A stretch of 64,000 bases of DNA from Opitutia bacterium (GTDB lineage: Bacteria; Verrucomicrobiota; Verrucomicrobiia; Opitutales; Opitutaceae): positions 1 through 64,000 of the forward strand of contig CANJCM010000017.1 of assembly GCA_947472765.1 (NCBI GenBank). Direction: 5' to 3'. Made by a program: the position numbers and the translations under genes. How positions within the stretch are numbered: the stretch's first letter is position 1; every line of letters starts with the position of its first letter. The notes beneath the pieces were generated by a model. It did no database searches, was not told the origin of the DNA, and worked only from the letters and a program-made list of their open reading frames with translations. Below are positions 54,198-63,936 of this stretch, in pieces.

Positions 54198-55646
54198 ATG
54201 GCCAAATCCCGCCCCTTCATCCACGACGACTTCCTCCTGACGACCAAGCAGGCGCGCAAACTCTATCATGAGTTCGCGAAGGACGAGCCGATCTACGATT
54301 ACCACTGCCATCTGCCGCCCGATCTGATCGCGAAGAACCACGAGTTCGGCGATCTCTCGGAACTCTGGCTGGGCGGCGATCACTACAAGTGGCGCGCGCT
54401 GCGGGCGAACGGCGTCAACGAGCGCTTCGTCACGGGCGATGCCTCGCCGCGCGAGAAGTTCCAGGCGTGGGCCGAGACCGTCCCGGAGACGATGCGGAAT
54501 CCGCTCTTCCACTGGACCCAGCTCGAGCTGAAGCGCTACTTCGGCGTCGACGAGCTGCTCAACGGCAAGTCGGCCGAGCGCATCTGGAAAAAGGCGAACG
54601 CGATGCTGCCGAAGCTGCGCGTCCATGACCTGCTCGAGAAGTCGAAGGTCACCGTGGTGTGCACGACGGACGATCCGGCCGACCCGCTCGATTTCCACGC
54701 GAAGATCAGGACGAGCAAGCTGAAGACGCGCGTTTATCCCGCCTACCGGCCCGACAAGGCGCTGGCCGTCGGAAATCCGAAGATCTTCAACGCGTGGCTC
54801 GAGAAGCTCGCCGGCACCGCGAAGGTGGCCAACGGGATCAAGACGTTCGACGATTTGCTGGGTGCGTTGAAGCAGCGGCACGATGACTTCCACGCCGCGG
54901 GCTGCCGGCTGACCGACCACGGACTTGAACACGCGCTGTCCGAGCCGTGCACGCATGCGCAGGCGAAGATGATTTTCGACGCGGCGCGCAGCGGCCGGGC
55001 GGCATCGCCGGAAGAGGCGATTCGTTATGGCTCGTACCTGATGCTTGAGTTTGGCCGGTGGAACGCGGCGAAGGGCTGGACGCTCCAGTTGCACCTCGGC
55101 GCGCTGCGCAACAACAACGCGCGGCTGCTCGGCCGGCTCGGGCCGGACACCGGCTTCGATTCGATTGGCGATTTCCCGCAGGCGGTGGCGCTGTCGCGCT
55201 ACCTGAACCAGCTCGACTCGAGCGATCAGTTGCCACGCACGATCCTCTATAACAACAACCCGAACGATAACTACCCACTCGCGGCGATGACCGGCAATTT
55301 CCAGGACGGCACGATTCCGGGAAAAATCCAATTCGGCAGCGGCTGGTGGTTCCTCGACCAGAAGGAAGGCATGGAGTGGCAGATCAACGCGCTCTCCAAC
55401 ATCGGCCTGCTCTCGCGGTTCGTGGGCATGATCACCGATTCGCGCAGCTTCGTCAGCTATCCGCGCCACGAGTATTTCCGCCGGACGCTCTGCAATCTGC
55501 TCGGGGCCGACATGGAACGGGGCGAGATTCCGAACGACTTCAAGGCGGTCGGCGAAATGGTCCGCAACATCTGCTTCCGCAATGCGCGGGACTACTTCGG
55601 CCTCGAACTGGCGCCGGAGTACATGCCGAAGCTGGCGAAGAAGTAG
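54198..55646 (+). CDS. uxaC: Uronate isomerase (glucuronate isomerase)
   Basis: Interconverts D-glucuronate with D-fructuronate and D-galacturonate with D-tagaturonate, the first cytoplasmic step of uronate breakdown. The 482 residues fit the family (about 470). The N-terminus FIHDDFLLTTKQARKLYHEF and the metal-like motif YDYHCHLPPDLIA (about 35-47) are classical; later segments LHLGALRNNNARLLGRLGPDTGFDSIGD and GSGWWFLDQKEGMEWQI are conserved. It follows the UxaE-like gene by 291 bases on the same strand. A hairpin terminator follows the stop. Confidence 0.97.
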   Translation: MAKSRPFIHDDFLLTTKQARKLYHEFAKDEPIYDYHCHLPPDLIAKNHEFGDLSELWLGGDHYKWRALRANGVNERFVTGDASPREKFQAWAETVPETMRNPLFHWTQLELKRYFGVDELLNGKSAERIWKKANAMLPKLRVHDLLEKSKVTVVCTTDDPADPLDFHAKIRTSKLKTRVYPAYRPDKALAVGNPKIFNAWLEKLAGTAKVANGIKTFDDLLGALKQRHDDFHAAGCRLTDHGLEHALSEPCTHAQAKMIFDAARSGRAASPEEAIRYGSYLMLEFGRWNAAKGWTLQLHLGALRNNNARLLGRLGPDTGFDSIGDFPQAVALSRYLNQLDSSDQLPRTILYNNNPNDNYPLAAMTGNFQDGTIPGKIQFGSGWWFLDQKEGMEWQINALSNIGLLSRFVGMITDSRSFVSYPRHEYFRRTLCNLLGADMERGEIPNDFKAVGEMVRNICFRNARDYFGLELAPEYMPKLAKK

Positions 55647-55671
55647 GCCTGGCGCCGGGCGCCAGGCCTTT
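55645..55671 (+). terminator. Probable terminator after uxaC
   Basis: Perfect 11 bp stem AGGCCTGGCGC / GCGCCAGGCCT with a three-base loop, beginning in the stop codon region, followed by only three Ts. The weak T-tract lowers confidence. Confidence 0.6.
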
Positions 55672-55779
55672 GTCCTCACGGTTCGGGGTGGCCCGACGGC
55701 GAGCGACGGCTCTGCATCCAGACGATCATTCCCGGGCTCGTAGGGAGGCTCGTCAATCAGACAGACCGTAAGCTTCATA

Positions 55780-55840
55780 TCCCTGTCCTCACGGGCAGGG
55801 CCACATTTCAGCCGTGGCCCCCTGCGTGAGCAGCGGGAGG
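55780..55840. repeat. Hairpin pair related to family E
   Basis: An inverted GTGGCC-headed hairpin (55780-55804; stem CCTGTCC, loop TCAC on this strand) and a plus GTGGCCC hairpin (55814-55840; CCCTGC GTGA GCAGCG). Outer arms of family E are missing. The remaining 437-base gap before the propeller gene shows no gene. Confidence 0.75.
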
Positions 55841-56083
55841 ATTGGCCGGCCAGAATCCGTCAGCCTTTTGCCCGGGACTCGATAATCGTTCTTGAATTCG
55901 AGCAGGTCCGGTTCGTCCCTTTTTTGCGGAGGTAAGGTCACGGACGTGTGGCGGCACGGTTTCAAAGCGGTGACGCACCGATTTCGGCTCGCCCGAGCCG
56001 GGGTATCCGCCAGTCTCTTTCTGATCCCTCAATTCGGCTCTGCGCGGCGGTTTCCGCCTTGGGCCGTGTTGCTCCTCTTCACC

Positions 56084-57007
56084 ATGCTCCGCCTCTTTTC
56101 TTCCGCCCGCCCGTTCCTTTTGCTGTCCCTCCTTGCCGCGGCTCTGGCCCGGCTTTCTGCCGCAGAACCGGCCGCGGCCGCGCCCAATCCGGATCGTGAA
56201 TGGTACAACTCGCTGCCGACCGCACCGAAGCTCGAGTTGAAGAAGCACGGCCTCGCGGCGAAGGAACTGCGCCGCTGGAAGCCGCGCGGCGCCGGCCAGG
56301 GCGTGGCGGTCGACGACAAGTACTTCTACGGCATCGGCAATTTCCTCGTCGGAAAATACGACAAGAAGACGGGTGAGCGCGTCGGCGAGTGGATCGACCT
56401 CCGCGGGGGCGCGACCACCCACATGAATTCCGGCTACGTCGAGGAAGGGGTTCTCGTGCTGTCACACTCGAACTACCCGAATCTGCCGATGACGAGCTCG
56501 GTGATCTTCTTCGACACCGCGGCGATGCAGCCGATCCGGAGCCACAGCCTCGGCATCCAGCCCGGTTCGCTCACGTGGTGCATGCGCAAGGACGGTTACT
56601 GGTGGGCCTGCTTCGCCAACTACAATGAGCGCGGCGGCACCCCGGGACGTGACAACCGCTTCACCTATTTTGGGAAATTCAACGACCAGTGGCAGATGCT
56701 CGAATCGTGGATTTTCCCGCCGACGATGATTGAAGCGTTCGGCAAGATGAGTTCCTCGGGCGGAGCCTGGGGCGATGACGGCTTCCTCTATGTCACCGGC
56801 CACGATGCGACGGAGCTCTACGTCCTGAAGCTGCCGCAGATGGGCTCGATGCTCGAGACGGTCACGGTGATCAACGTCCCGTTCGAGGGCCAGGCCTGGG
56901 CTTGGGATCCGAGCGAGAAACGCGTCATCTACGGCATCACCCGCAATTCCGGCGAAGTCGTTGTCGCGCAGATCCCGGAAATTCCCGCCTCCCTCGGCAA
57001 ACCGTGA
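56084..57007 (+). CDS. Secreted protein of unknown function, probable beta-propeller
   Basis: No family recognised. The ATG at 56084 gives 307 residues starting with a signal peptide (PFLLLSLLAAALARLSAAE); a Met at 55892 lies far upstream and is rejected. Sequence shows repeated strand-turn-strand elements with aromatic/Gly residues: QGVAVDDKYFYGIGNFLVGKY, TTHMNSGYVEEGVLVLSHSN, SGGAWGDDGFLYVTGHDATELYVL, GQAWAWDPSEKRVIYGI. The DDxYFYxIGN and GDDGFLYVTG units recur roughly every 45-50 residues, as in propellers. It sits between uxaC and the TonB receptor on the same strand, so it may act on uronate-containing polymers in the periplasm. Confidence 0.75.
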   Translation: MLRLFSSARPFLLLSLLAAALARLSAAEPAAAAPNPDREWYNSLPTAPKLELKKHGLAAKELRRWKPRGAGQGVAVDDKYFYGIGNFLVGKYDKKTGERVGEWIDLRGGATTHMNSGYVEEGVLVLSHSNYPNLPMTSSVIFFDTAAMQPIRSHSLGIQPGSLTWCMRKDGYWWACFANYNERGGTPGRDNRFTYFGKFNDQWQMLESWIFPPTMIEAFGKMSSSGGAWGDDGFLYVTGHDATELYVLKLPQMGSMLETVTVINVPFEGQAWAWDPSEKRVIYGITRNSGEVVVAQIPEIPASLGKP

Positions 57008-57148
57008 TTTGCCTCTGAGTGCTGCCTCTGTTGGTCTCCAGACGTTTCAACTTAACAATTCCGCCCGGGTCGGGACCGCACTTGACTGGAGCGACCGCCC
57101 GCCCGATGCGTTAAACATTCTACTTAGGTCCGTTAACCCTCACACACC

Positions 57149-60100
57149 ATGACTACTCAGCCTGTACAACCCGGCCGCTTTGCGCGCCCCGGGAGTTCCC
57201 GTGCGGCGGCTCTCCTTGCCGCTGCCTTGTGTCTCGCCGCCTCGGGCCGCGCCCAGACGGCTCCCAAGCCGGTCGACAACAGTGAAGTAATTTCACTCCA
57301 GAGCTTCGTTGTGACGGGCTCGAACATCCAGCGCCTCGACATGGAAAAGATCGTCCCCGTGACGGTCATGAACATGGAGGCGATCAATACGCGCCTGGCG
57401 TTCACGCCGGTCGATTTGCTCACCTCGCTGCCGCAGGTGACGAACCTGCCCGAGAACGAAACCCGCCTCGGTTCCTCCGGTGCGCGTGGTGACAACGCCA
57501 ACATCAATCTCCGCAACCTCGGTTCCACCGGCACGCTGATTCTCGTGGATGGCCGCCGCATGGCGATCAATCCGATGACGGCCGGCCTGTCCCAGGCGGT
57601 GAACATCAACCAGCTGCCGACGCAGGGTATCGACCACGTCGAGGTGCTGCGTGACGGTGCGTCCGCCATCTACGGCTCGGACGCCGTCGGCGGCGTCGTC
57701 AATTACGTCATGCGCCGCGATTTCGTCGGCACGGAAGTGATCATGCGTTACGGTGATCCCGAAGGTCCGGGCGGCACCTCCACGCAGGCTTCGATTTCCT
57801 TCGGCCGGCACTTTGCCGGTGACAAGGGTCGCATCGTCGCCACCGCCGAGTACCTGTTCCGCGAGGCGTCCTGGCTGACGGCGAAGGATTTCTCCAAGTC
57901 GGCGAATAACACCGCCAAGGCCCCGGCGCCGTTCAACAACCTCGGTGGCGCATTCGACGGCCGGATCAACCGTGGCTATTACCCGACGTTCCGCCTCGGC
58001 ACGAGCACGGCGAACAACTTCTTCCGTTTCACCAACGGTACGCTCGGTTTCAGCACCGTGACGCCCCCGCGTGACACCAATCCGGAATTCTACCTCGACA
58101 TCAATCCGTTCGGCATGTCGTCCCCGCGCACGCATCGCGCGAACTCCTTCCTCGCGTTGGAGTATGATCTGACGCCCTCCATCACCGTCTTCGGCGATCT
58201 CTCCTACTACAAGTCGAAGTCCACGATGGCCCGTCAGCCGGTCGCGATCAACGCGCCGAACACCGACCAGGTGGCGGTGATGGCGATCAACAATCCGTAC
58301 AATCCGTACGGCTCGAGCTTCTATGATGTGAACGGTGCGCCCACGTCCGATGGCAAAGCCCGCGTCACCGGCGCCCCGCGCACGGTGGGCATCACCGCGA
58401 TGACGATTGCCGATCTCGGCAAGGAGTACATCGACACCGAGGCGGATGTCATCCGCTTCGCCGCCGGCTTGAAGGGCAAGGTCCTCGACAACTGGAAGTG
58501 GGAGGCCGCGGGCTTCTACAATCGCGTCAAGGGCAAGGACAATGGCTATCCGAATGTGCGCGAGAGCCAGTTCCAAGCGGCCCTCGCCCGCACGGATGCC
58601 TCGGCGTACAATCCCTTCGGCTACACCTTCAAGGTTGAAAACGGCGCGGTCGTTCCGGCCGCGAAGTACACGAATCCGCAGACGGTCGTGAACAGCTTCT
58701 CCGACACGTTCTCGCGTAATGCGCAGAGCATCCTCGCCAGCGGCGACGTCCGCGTCAGCGGCAAGCTCTTCAGCCTCTGGGCCGGCGACGTCAGCGTCGC
58801 GGCGGGCGCGGAATACCGCAGCGAAGACCTGAAGGATCTTCGTCCTCCGTTCAGCGGTGACAACGCGGGCGCCCCGGGCTCGGGCCTCGATCCGTTGAAC
58901 AACGACTTCCTCCTGCATCCGGCGCGTCCGGACGTGCGGGGTGATCGCACCGTCGGCAGCTTCTACGTCGAGACGGTTGTCCCGCTCGCCGCCCCGAAGA
59001 ATGGGATCCCGCTCGTGAACACGTTCGAGGTCTCCGCTTCGGCCCGCCACGAGCGCTACAGCGACTTCGGCAACACCACGAAGCCGAAGATCGGCGTCAA
59101 CTGGCGCCCGGTGCCGCAGGTCATGCTGCGTGCTTCGTACAACGAAGGCTTCATGGCCCCGAGTCTCGCTGCCATCTACACCTCCGCTCGCTGGACCACC
59201 ACGGCCGGCGCCGGCAATATCGATACCTACCGCGAGCCGGCCCTGAAGGAAGGCGCCTACCCGATCCGCAATTACTTCGGTGGTAATCTGAACCTGAAGC
59301 CCGCCGAATCCGAAGGCCGCACCGCCGGCATCGTCCTCGATGTCCCCGGCGTCAAAGGTCTGAGCATCACGGCTGACTTCTGGCGCATCACCCGCACCGA
59401 TCTCCTCGGCCAGCGCAGCTCGAATCAAGTGTCGACCAGCGACACGGCGCTGCTCCAGGCCTATGTCGCGTCGCAGCTTGCGGCCGGCAAGTCGGTCGAC
59501 TCGATCGATCTCGGTAGCGGCACGGCGAACTACAAGGGCGACCCGGACATCGTGCGCTACGCGGTCACGCCGGCGGACATCGCGGCCTACGCCGCCTACA
59601 ACGCGGCCAATCCGACGAAGCAGCAGGCTGTCGCCGGTCGCATCTTCTCCGACAACACGCCGTTCCTGAACCTCGCGACCAGCTTCGACGAGGGTTGGGA
59701 TTTCGGTCTGACGTATGTCGTGCCGAAGACTGATCTCGGCAACATCACGATCAATTCGGATTGGGCCTACCTCATGGCGACCAAGAACACGCTGAAGGTG
59801 CCGAATCTCCCGGCGATCCAGACGGACAGCCTCGACGTGGGCGGCGCGGCGCGCTGGCGTGGGACAACGACGGTGAGCTGGCGTGACGGCGCGTGGTCGG
59901 GCTCGCTCGGCGCTTATTACGCCGGTGAGACCACCGACACCGGTGCCACGACCACCGCCGCGATTTACGAATCGCTCGGTCGCCCGAACTACATCGGCAA
60001 GCAGTTCTCCGGTGGCGTGAATAATTACCGCTACATCATGGGCGAGACGCTGACCTATAATCTGGCGGTCGGCTACCAGTTCGGGCCCAACGCGGCCTTC

Positions 60101-60256
60101 CGGATGCTCCACAAGACGAAGGTTCGTCTCGGTATCTCCAATCTGTTCGACAAGGCGCCGCCCCTGGCGTCCGGTGCGTTCGGCTACAGCCCCGGCGTGA
60201 CGGGCAACATGTTCATCGGCCGGACCTGGAATCTGGAACTGACGAAGAGCTTCTAA
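57149..60256 (+). CDS. TonB-dependent outer-membrane receptor
   Basis: Imports bulky ligands such as oligosaccharides, siderophores or vitamins through the outer membrane, energised by TonB. The 1035 residues include a signal peptide (about 1-36, ending ASGRAQ), a plug domain (about 55-180: SFVVTGSNIQR, NINLRNLGSTGTLILVDGRRM, VEVLRDGASAIYGSDAVGGVVNYV) and a 22-strand barrel to the C-terminal Phe (WNLELTKSF). The plug is the kind without an N-terminal CarboxypepD domain. No SusD gene is adjacent, which fits Verrucomicrobiota rather than Bacteroidota. Ligand not determinable; the uronate neighbours hint at pectin or alginate fragments. A terminator follows. Confidence 0.95.
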   Translation: MTTQPVQPGRFARPGSSRAAALLAAALCLAASGRAQTAPKPVDNSEVISLQSFVVTGSNIQRLDMEKIVPVTVMNMEAINTRLAFTPVDLLTSLPQVTNLPENETRLGSSGARGDNANINLRNLGSTGTLILVDGRRMAINPMTAGLSQAVNINQLPTQGIDHVEVLRDGASAIYGSDAVGGVVNYVMRRDFVGTEVIMRYGDPEGPGGTSTQASISFGRHFAGDKGRIVATAEYLFREASWLTAKDFSKSANNTAKAPAPFNNLGGAFDGRINRGYYPTFRLGTSTANNFFRFTNGTLGFSTVTPPRDTNPEFYLDINPFGMSSPRTHRANSFLALEYDLTPSITVFGDLSYYKSKSTMARQPVAINAPNTDQVAVMAINNPYNPYGSSFYDVNGAPTSDGKARVTGAPRTVGITAMTIADLGKEYIDTEADVIRFAAGLKGKVLDNWKWEAAGFYNRVKGKDNGYPNVRESQFQAALARTDASAYNPFGYTFKVENGAVVPAAKYTNPQTVVNSFSDTFSRNAQSILASGDVRVSGKLFSLWAGDVSVAAGAEYRSEDLKDLRPPFSGDNAGAPGSGLDPLNNDFLLHPARPDVRGDRTVGSFYVETVVPLAAPKNGIPLVNTFEVSASARHERYSDFGNTTKPKIGVNWRPVPQVMLRASYNEGFMAPSLAAIYTSARWTTTAGAGNIDTYREPALKEGAYPIRNYFGGNLNLKPAESEGRTAGIVLDVPGVKGLSITADFWRITRTDLLGQRSSNQVSTSDTALLQAYVASQLAAGKSVDSIDLGSGTANYKGDPDIVRYAVTPADIAAYAAYNAANPTKQQAVAGRIFSDNTPFLNLATSFDEGWDFGLTYVVPKTDLGNITINSDWAYLMATKNTLKVPNLPAIQTDSLDVGGAARWRGTTTVSWRDGAWSGSLGAYYAGETTDTGATTTAAIYESLGRPNYIGKQFSGGVNNYRYIMGETLTYNLAVGYQFGPNAAFRMLHKTKVRLGISNLFDKAPPLASGAFGYSPGVTGNMFIGRTWNLELTKSF

Positions 60257-60293
60257 GGGCCCGCGGCTGACGCCGCGGACGAGTTACTCTCAA

Positions 60294-60325
60294 GGCACCC
60301 CGCTCGCGCGGGGTGCCTTTTTTTT
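60294..60325 (+). terminator. Rho-independent terminator of the TonB receptor gene
   Basis: Stem GGCACCCCGC/GCGGGGTGCC with a short loop, followed by eight Ts (60318-60325), 37 bases after the stop. Confidence 0.95.
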
Positions 60326-60399
60326 GGCGAGCCTCGTACTCGTTCCCTCGCGGTCGGCTGAGGGAGGGAACGGCTACGATAACGAGGTCTTGTCCTTCA

Positions 60400-60635
60400 A
60401 TGGAAGGCGGGTGTTCCCAACCGCCGGGTTACTTAGTCTTGGATTCCGAAATTGAAAGGCTCGGCGTGGCCCTGTCCGTGAGGACAGGGGCTTCTCGATC
60501 GCTTTGCTGAAAGTCGTCCCGCTGCTCACGCAGCGGGCTACGCCGCCAATTTCGGAATCGAGATAATACCCGTTGCGGGCGCGCACGAGCCGCGCCCCTA
60601 CGCAAGCCATGTAGGGGCTAGGCTCGTCCACGCCC
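60400..60635. repeat. Repeat block: families B, E and D
   Basis: A family B element (60400-60425, head TGGAAGG), family E copy 2 (60441-60566: outer GGATTCCGAA/TTCGGAATC arms, inner hairpins with GTGA loops), then a family D inverted pair, minus at 60577-60601 and plus at 60611-60635. They fill most of the 572-base convergent gap between the TonB receptor and the TRAP genes; 60636-60828 has a further weak GC inverted repeat and no gene. Confidence 0.8.
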
Positions 60636-60828
60636 GCCCTTGGCATCCGGATTTTGTCGCCCAGGGCTTTCCGTGCCCGCGAGCGTGAGCGAGTGGAGGT
60701 TCGACACTTTCCCGGAAGTTTCGGTCCTCTCCCCGCGCTCACGCTCGCGGCCACAAGGCACGGCTCGCAACGTCGCGGGCTCACCGAATTCCCGCCGTTC
60801 ACGCCGCGGACGACGAAACCAAGCTCGA

Positions 60829-62121
60829 TCAAAACCCGAGCGCGCGCGGCAGCGCCAGCGAGAGCGCCGGCCAATAGGTGACCGCGACCAACACGAGCAC
60901 CATCGCGATGAAGAACGGCAGCAGCGGCCGCCAGACCTTCGCGATCGTCGTGCCGCCCACGCCGCAACCGACAAAGAGCACGCTCCCGACCGGCGGGGTG
61001 CACAGGCCGATGCACAGGTTGAAAATCATCACGATGCCGAAGTGGATCGGATCCATGCCGAGCCGCTGCATCACCGGCAGGAAGATCGGCGTGAAGATCA
61101 GCACGGCCGGCGTCATGTCCATGAACATGCCCACGACGAGCAGGAGCAGGTTGATGATCAGCAGCAGCACTTCCTTGTTTTCGCTCAAGGCCAGCAGCGT
61201 CTCGCTGATGGTCTGAGGAATATTCGCCGACGACATCACCCACGACATGCCGGTCGAGGTCGCAACGAGCAGGAGGACGATCGCGGTGGTCGCGGCCGAG
61301 CGCGTGAAAAGATCCGGGAGTTCAGACCATTTGATCTCCCGGTAAACCAGCACCGAGAGCACGAAGGTGTAGAGGACCGCGATCGCGCTCGCTTCGGTCG
61401 GCGTGAACCAGCCGAGGATGATTCCACCCATTACGATGGCCACGAGCAGGAGCGCGGGGACGGCGGAAAAGAAGATGTCCACGGCCACGCTGAACTCGGT
61501 TTTCTCGCCGAGGGGGTACTTGCGCGCCTTCGCAATGACGCCGGCGACGACCATCAGGGCGAGGCCGAGCAGGATGCCGGGAACGTAGCCCGCGATGAAC
61601 AACGCCGCGATCGAGACACCGCCGCTGGCCAGCGAGTACACGACCATGATGTTGCTCGGCGGAATCAACAGCCCCGTGACCGCGGAAGACATGTTCACGG
61701 CCGCGCTATATTCCACGTTGTAGCCCTCGCGCTTCATCAGCGGCGCCATGAACCCGCCGTTCGCCGCCGCTGCCGCCACCGCCGAGCCCGAAATCGAGCC
61801 GAACAGCATGTTCGCGAGAATGTTCACGTAGGCCAGGCCACCCGGCAGCCGGCCGACAATGATTTTGGCGAGATCGATCAGCCGCCGCGCAATGCCGCCG
61901 CGGTTCATGAGATCGCCAGAGAGGATGAAGAACGGAATCGCGAGCAGCGCGAAACTGTTGAGCCCGCCCGCCATGCGCTGGGCGACGACGGTCGTGGCGG
62001 CGGCGGGGTCGAGTGAGACCATCAGGCCCGTCACGGCGGCGACACCGATGGCGAAGGCAATCGGCACGCCGGCGAAAAGCAGCACCGCAAAGACGAGCGC
62101 GAGGATGAAGGCTTCGTTCAT
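60829..62121 (-). CDS. dctM: TRAP transporter large permease DctM
   Basis: The large inner-membrane subunit of a tripartite ATP-independent periplasmic transporter (sodium-driven import of organic acids). The 430 residues show the DctM family pattern with about 12 hydrophobic segments: LLFAGVPIAFAIGVAAVTGL at the N-terminus, AIPFFILSGDLMNRGGIARRL, FGSISGSAVAAAAANGGFMAPLM and SNIMVVYSLASGGVS. It lies seven bases after the small subunit on the same strand in the order dctP-dctQ-dctM. Confidence 0.95.
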   Translation of the reverse strand: MNEAFILALVFAVLLFAGVPIAFAIGVAAVTGLMVSLDPAAATTVVAQRMAGGLNSFALLAIPFFILSGDLMNRGGIARRLIDLAKIIVGRLPGGLAYVNILANMLFGSISGSAVAAAAANGGFMAPLMKREGYNVEYSAAVNMSSAVTGLLIPPSNIMVVYSLASGGVSIAALFIAGYVPGILLGLALMVVAGVIAKARKYPLGEKTEFSVAVDIFFSAVPALLLVAIVMGGIILGWFTPTEASAIAVLYTFVLSVLVYREIKWSELPDLFTRSAATTAIVLLLVATSTGMSWVMSSANIPQTISETLLALSENKEVLLLIINLLLLVVGMFMDMTPAVLIFTPIFLPVMQRLGMDPIHFGIVMIFNLCIGLCTPPVGSVLFVGCGVGGTTIAKVWRPLLPFFIAMVLVLVAVTYWPALSLALPRALGF

Positions 62122-62128
62122 GCGCGTC

Positions 62129-62635
62129 TTAGTTGAGGCCGCTCGATTGCTGCCCGGCCGTCACCTGGTGGCGGGCCGCGTCCCGCAGCGTGGCGAGGCT
62201 GTAGATCACGATGCAGGCTCCGGCGATCGGGAGCGAAAGGTAAACGTAGCCGAGCTTCAGTTGCAGGGCCGCGGATTTCTGCCCGAGCGCGAGCTGGATC
62301 CAGACGAGGCGGCCGCCGCCGCCCAGCATGACCGTGGCGCCAAAGAGCAGCACGACGGTGTGGATGATGAACTCCGACGTGCGTTTTTTGGCCCCCGTCA
62401 GGTGGCCGGTCAGCAAATCGAGCGCGAGGTGCGACTTCCGGCCGACCGCATAGGCCGCACCGAGCATGCCGACCCAGATCATGAGGAAGCGGGCGAGTTC
62501 CTCGGTGAAGCTCGAGGGGCGTCCGATCACAAACCGGGTGAAGACCTGCCAGAGAACATTTCCGACCATCGCCGCCATCAACACGCTGATCAGGCGGGCG
62601 AGAATCCAGTCGAGGCCGGCGCGCAGGCGGTTCAC
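62129..62635 (-). CDS. dctQ: TRAP transporter small permease DctQ
   Basis: The small membrane subunit. 168 residues with four hydrophobic segments and the DctQ-type motifs VFTRFVIGRPSSFTEELARFLMIWVGMLGAAYAV and HLALDLLTGHL. It overlaps the dctP stop by four bases and precedes dctM by seven. The unit is complete. Confidence 0.93.
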   Translation of the reverse strand: MNRLRAGLDWILARLISVLMAAMVGNVLWQVFTRFVIGRPSSFTEELARFLMIWVGMLGAAYAVGRKSHLALDLLTGHLTGAKKRTSEFIIHTVVLLFGATVMLGGGGRLVWIQLALGQKSAALQLKLGYVYLSLPIAGACIVIYSLATLRDAARHQVTAGQQSSGLN

Positions 62636-63645
62636 GGCTGCACCTCCAGGATCCGGCGGACGAGCGGCCCGATCAGCGGATCCTTCTGCGCATCCTCGTG
62701 CAGTTTGGCGGCCTTCGCGATGAACAGTTTTTTGTCGGGCCGGATGATTTCGACGCCGGCCTTCTGCACTTCCGCCAGGGCGGTCGCGGTCGCTTCGCCC
62801 CAGAGCGAGCGTTGCACGCCGGCCGACTCATCGGCCGATTCCTGCAGCCAGCGCTGCTGCTCCGGCGTGAGGCTTTCCCAGAGATGCGTGCTCACGATCA
62901 GGACGTCGGGAATCGTGGTGTGCTCGTCGAGGGAGTAATATTTGCAGACCTCGTAGTGGCGCGAGAGGTGTAAGCTCGGCGGGTTGTTCTCGGCGCCGTC
63001 GACCACACCCTGCTGCAGCGCGGTGTAGAGTTCGCCGAACGAGATTGGCGTCGCGGAGCCGCCGAAGGCCCGGATGAGCGAAAACGCCATCGGACTTTCC
63101 TGCACGCGGATCTTCAGGCCGACGATGTCCTCGGGCGTCCTAATCGGACGGTCCTTGGTATAGAAACTCCGGCTGCCGGACTCGTAGTAGGTGAGTCCGC
63201 GGATGAATTTCTTCTGGGGCGAAAGCAGGATGTCGCGGCCGACCGGCCCTTCCCAGACCGCGAGCTTGTGGGCTTCGTCGCGCCAGAGATAGGGCAGGCC
63301 AAAGACTTTGAATTCGTTCGCGAACGCCTCGAGCACGCTGCCCGAGACCTTGGTCATGCCCAACCCGCCGAGCTGGACCAGTTCGACGCACTCGCGCTCG
63401 TTGCCGAGCTGCTCGCTGGTGTAGATGTCGATTCGCATCGTGCCGTTCGAGCGCTCCGCCAGCCGTTTGGCCATGTGCGCCATCGCCTTGTGGACCGGAT
63501 GGGAGGCGTCGAGGCCGTGGGCCAGTTTGATCACGCGCACCTCGCGCTGGCCGCCGCAGCCCGCGAGCAAGAGGGCCAGGACCGCCCAGACGCAGCCGAA
63601 CGCAGCCGGCAGCGGACGGGCGAAGTTGAACAAGGGGCGGTTCAT
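62632..63645 (-). CDS. dctP: TRAP transporter substrate-binding protein DctP
   Basis: The periplasmic solute receptor of the TRAP system. The ATG at 63645 gives 337 residues with a lipoprotein-type signal (WAVLALLLAGCGG); a longer upstream frame crosses a repeat. Domains: VIKLAHGLDASHPVHKAMAHMAKRL at the start, then DIYTSEQLGNERECVELVQLG, GLKIRVQESPMAFSLIRAFGGSATPISFGELYTALQQGVVDGAENNP (the Arg near residue 170-175 binds the ligand carboxylate) and DVLIVSTHLWESLTPEQQRWL. The conserved Arg fits acidic sugar or carboxylate ligands, which suits the neighbouring uronate genes. Confidence 0.94.
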   Translation of the reverse strand: MNRPLFNFARPLPAAFGCVWAVLALLLAGCGGQREVRVIKLAHGLDASHPVHKAMAHMAKRLAERSNGTMRIDIYTSEQLGNERECVELVQLGGLGMTKVSGSVLEAFANEFKVFGLPYLWRDEAHKLAVWEGPVGRDILLSPQKKFIRGLTYYESGSRSFYTKDRPIRTPEDIVGLKIRVQESPMAFSLIRAFGGSATPISFGELYTALQQGVVDGAENNPPSLHLSRHYEVCKYYSLDEHTTIPDVLIVSTHLWESLTPEQQRWLQESADESAGVQRSLWGEATATALAEVQKAGVEIIRPDKKLFIAKAAKLHEDAQKDPLIGPLVRRILEVQP

Positions 63646-63789
63646 GCGTGGGGCGAAACGTCGAGGTGCGACGGACAGAAACAAGGCGCCGACGATGCGC
63701 GAGCGTTCGTCGCGTTGTCGAGCGCAAGGAACGAAATGGAAAAGGCGGCCGGCAGTTCGAAAGGGGACCTTCAAGTACGTCATTCGTCT

Positions 63790-63936
63790 GTAGGGCCGGC
63801 GCCCTTCGACAAGCTCACGGTCAAACGGAGGGAATCCCGGGCCCTGAGCCAGTCGAAGGGCGCCGGCGCTACACCGATCCGTGGACATTCCGTCGCACGT
63901 TAGGCAGCCGTGGACGGTGGGGGCACCGTCCCTCCA
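63790..63936. repeat. Composite repeat block (families C and B) at the window end
   Basis: An 83-base inverted repeat with GTAGGGCCGGCGCCCTTCGA arm at 63790 and its inverse ending 63872, then a stretch shared with 44448-44510 that ends in a minus-oriented family B element (63912-63936). No gene is seen from 63646 to 64000; a possible promoter for dctP would lie here but none is convincing. Confidence 0.8.

Noticed and set aside
57082-57087. TTGACT as a -35 box for the TonB receptor gene
   Set aside because: No -10-like hexamer at 16-19 bases; the nearest AT-rich hexamer is 24 bases away.
57293-60112. 939-codon open frame antisense to the TonB receptor gene
   Set aside because: High-GC shadow: Arg/Asp/Gly/His-rich composition, no domain or signal, and a strongly supported gene on the other strand.
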